A stretch of 13,830 bases of DNA from Verrucomicrobiota bacterium (GTDB lineage: Bacteria > Verrucomicrobiota > Verrucomicrobiia > Limisphaerales > AV2): contig QHPA01000019.1 in NCBI GenBank assembly GCA_003218935.1, positions 1 through 13,830 on the forward strand, written 5' to 3'. The position numbers were made by a program, and so were the translations under genes. A model generated the notes under the pieces. It saw nothing but the letters and a program-made list of their open reading frames with translations, searched no databases and was not told where the DNA came from. This document shows, piece by piece, positions 13,607-13,830 of the stretch; the first letter of the stretch is position 1; every line of letters begins with the position of its first letter.

Positions 13607-13830
13607 TCATTTGTTGCCCACACCAAAAAAGACCGACAAGGCTTCGGGGTTGTAATGCCGGGCAATCGAACTGTCCGTCAGCCCGAGACCACGCAGCGCA
13701 AACCAGATAACTTGATGCAACAGTTCTTCGCGGTTCACCTTGTAATCGATCACCGGCTTCTTTGGCAGATGATTGATCGCAATCATGGCGGCCACGTGAT
13801 GCGCGAAACGCACGCGGTTTTCCCGGCTGA
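13607..13830 (-). CDS. Partial hypothetical protein, C-terminal end only
   Basis: The frame enters from the right edge (SRENRVRFAHHVAAMIAINH onward) and stops at 13609-13607. At least 73 residues are visible. The segment LLHQVIWFALRGLGLTDSSI followed by ARHYN could be a helix-turn-helix, but that is only a resemblance. The end is VFFGVGNK. I do not recognise the family. The GTG at 13813 is probably internal, because the frame is open to the edge. Confidence 0.55.
   Translation of the reverse strand, partial: SRENRVRFAHHVAAMIAINHLPKKPVIDYKVNREELLHQVIWFALRGLGLTDSSIARHYNPEALSVFFGVGNK

Overview
The window looks like chromosomal DNA of a GC-rich Verrucomicrobiota bacterium, probably Pedosphaera/Limisphaerales-like. 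This is an inference from gene content: a GYF_2 plus RDD membrane protein, a single-chain glycyl-tRNA synthetase with lineage-type insertions, a paired AI-2E family/DUF2127 membrane set, a Trm112-like protein, a short RpoD-like sigma factor, and several palindromic and 7-nt repeat families. No tRNA, rRNA or CRISPR array was seen.

Layout. Positions 1-1584 hold a leftward operon of three small membrane or zinc proteins: GYF_2/zinc-ribbon/RDD (frameshifted), a B-box-like zinc membrane protein, and a membrane protein cut by the window edge. A divergent spacer (1585-1941) carries a perfect 33-bp inverted repeat. glyS follows rightward (1942-3951). Then comes a rightward run: a truncated AI-2E family transporter, a DUF2127 membrane protein, larB, a remnant of a REP-associated tyrosine transposase (RAYT), larC (frameshifted), and a thioredoxin-fold/Trm112 fusion ending at 8792. 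A convergent spacer (8793-9039) holds a cluster of REP-like hairpins. Leftward genes fill the rest: GTP-type PEP carboxykinase, an EamA exporter, an RpoD-like sigma factor, two small hypothetical genes, and a partial gene at the right edge.

Function. LarB and LarC are two of the three enzymes that build the nickel-pincer nucleotide cofactor of lactate racemase-type enzymes; LarE and LarA are not in the window. PEP carboxykinase is gluconeogenic. The sigma factor, glyS and the Trm112-like protein are information-processing genes.

Most notable. (1) LarC carries an extra domain of about 105 residues, inserted between two histidine-rich stretches, that resembles a domain I associate with metal-efflux (CDF) proteins. 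(2) Several conserved genes lack short conserved segments: PEPCK loses the stretch containing the Mn-binding lysine, LarC loses two segments of about 20-25 residues (one with a frameshift), AI-2E loses its N-terminus, and GYF/RDD loses its linker and frame. The cause is either a burst of small deletions or an assembly fault. (3) Several repeat families invade genes and spacers: REP-like hairpin pairs with 21-nt spacers plus a RAYT remnant, a 7-nt-periodic repeat inside glyS and larC and in the pckG leader, and a CTCGTC/GAGGAC palindrome beside the AI-2E break.
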